Origin: Bacteroidota bacterium
GTDB taxonomy: Bacteria; Bacteroidota; Rhodothermia; Rhodothermales; UBA10348
NCBI GenBank assembly: GCA_004356265.1
Contig: SMXK01000060.1
Span: 1 to 6,955, forward strand
Length of the DNA: 6,955 nt
Direction: 5' to 3'
Positions within the stretch are counted from its first letter, which is position 1. The number at the start of each line of letters is the position of its first letter. A program made the position numbers and the translations under genes. The notes under the pieces are model-generated. The model was not told the origin of the DNA. It saw nothing but the letters and a program-made list of their open reading frames with translations, and searched no databases. Positions 6,414-6,955 of the stretch are shown here, in pieces.

Positions 6414-6955
6414 TTATTCACAGACAGAGGCATCATTTTCGACAAAATAGGTCTTGAAGGATTCAGAATCAGGGTTCATACACCCCTTCAGATTGAGTAA
6501 CCGAACGGTCCTGAATTCGATTGCATGACTTTCGCTCTGCAGTCCTATATATCCGCCGTCAAGTAATTCGCCCTCTGCAAATAGTGTCGAATCGTAATTA
6601 TCAACATTTCCTCCTCCCACCTGAGGCGATTCGTACTGCAAAACCGTGTCGCCGTTGATTCGATGGATGAATCGGTCCGAACCCAGAACTTCAATTTCAA
6701 CCGTAACCCAGTCGTCACCATGGAATGTGGCCGATGTAGAATTGACACAATGCCTGGTCACCAACTCACCTTCCATGACAACATTGGTACCGGGCGTACA
6801 CAGGTTTAACGTCGTGCGATCATCGATTCCGTTACCCCCCAGCAGCTGGACTTCGATTGAAACAGGAAAGTTCTGGTCTTTGAGCATGCTGGCCGCGGAT
6901 TGAGAATGCAACATCAAACCGCTGTTCCGATACGCCCACCCGGGGCCATCAGAGA
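6414..6955 (-). CDS. DUF1080 / 3-keto-disaccharide hydrolase-like protein, N-terminus outside window
   Basis: C-terminal 179 residues of a protein with a jelly-roll (concanavalin A-like) domain of the 3-keto-disaccharide hydrolase / DUF1080 family. Characterised members cleave 3-keto-glycosides; many others are secreted proteins of unknown substrate. Family signatures are YRNSGLMLHS at the visible start, DQNFPVSIEVQLLGG, LCTPGTNVVMEGELVTRHC, DDWVTVEIEVLGSDRFIHRINGD written here in parts (DDWVTVEIEVLGS then RFIHRINGD), GGYIGLQSESHAIEFRTV and LLNLKGCMNPDS. It ends with a short extension containing two cysteines (GCM and SVCE), 21 residues apart, which may form a disulphide if the protein is exported. 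The frame stays open upstream of the TTG and ATG at 6917-6912 to the window edge, and the family core begins further upstream, so these are internal codons. A signal peptide would lie outside the window. Confidence 0.9.
   Translation of the reverse strand, partial: SDGPGWAYRNSGLMLHSQSAASMLKDQNFPVSIEVQLLGGNGIDDRTTLNLCTPGTNVVMEGELVTRHCVNSTSATFHGDDWVTVEIEVLGSDRFIHRINGDTVLQYESPQVGGGNVDNYDSTLFAEGELLDGGYIGLQSESHAIEFRTVRLLNLKGCMNPDSESFKTYFVENDASVCE

Noticed and set aside
6545..6903. Out-of-frame minus-strand ORF (6545-6748) and plus-strand ORF (6646-6903)
   Set aside because: They overlap the well-supported DUF1080 frame.
6912..6917. TTG/ATG as the start of the DUF1080 gene
   Set aside because: The frame remains open to the window edge and the upstream residues (GWAYRNSG) fit the family, so the true start lies outside the window.

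Overview
The window holds six protein-coding genes, all read from the minus strand, so transcription runs from position 6955 towards 1. The organism is most likely a member of the Bacteroidota/Rhodothermota/Balneolota group. The main evidence is a secreted protein that ends in a type IX secretion (T9SS, 'Por') sorting domain with the typical NYPNPFNP opening and an SRRIVLMK end. The general lack of Shine-Dalgarno sequences and a 3-keto-disaccharide hydrolase-like (DUF1080) protein fit the same group. Base composition is close to 50% GC throughout, and I see no mobile element, CRISPR array, rRNA or tRNA.

Layout in the direction of transcription: (1) 6955-6414, the C-terminal part of a DUF1080 / 3-keto-disaccharide hydrolase-like protein, cut by the window edge; (2) 6319-6128, a small single-pass membrane protein of unknown function; (3) 5963-5607, a 118-residue conserved-looking soluble protein of unknown function with distinctive SGGWF, GCTWGG and EFGNRV motifs; (4) 5507-4023, a long nitronate monooxygenase-family flavoprotein with a C-terminal cysteine-containing extension and a Pro-Glu repeat tail; (5) 3836-2097, a T9SS-exported protein with a LamG (concanavalin A-like) domain; (6) 2078-1, an OPT-family oligopeptide transporter, open to the window edge and almost complete.

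Genes 5 and 6 are 18 bases apart and probably form one transcription unit: an exported LamG protein and an inner-membrane transporter. A reasonable sigma70-like promoter lies upstream of gene 5. The other genes are separated by 94 to 186 bases and may be transcribed separately. No shared pathway links all six genes, and I find no convincing evidence of a defence system or other dedicated multi-gene machine. The points most worth following are the unknown 118-residue family, the cysteine set in the nitronate monooxygenase extension, the exported-protein/transporter pair, and a 19-base-period repeat upstream of the monooxygenase.
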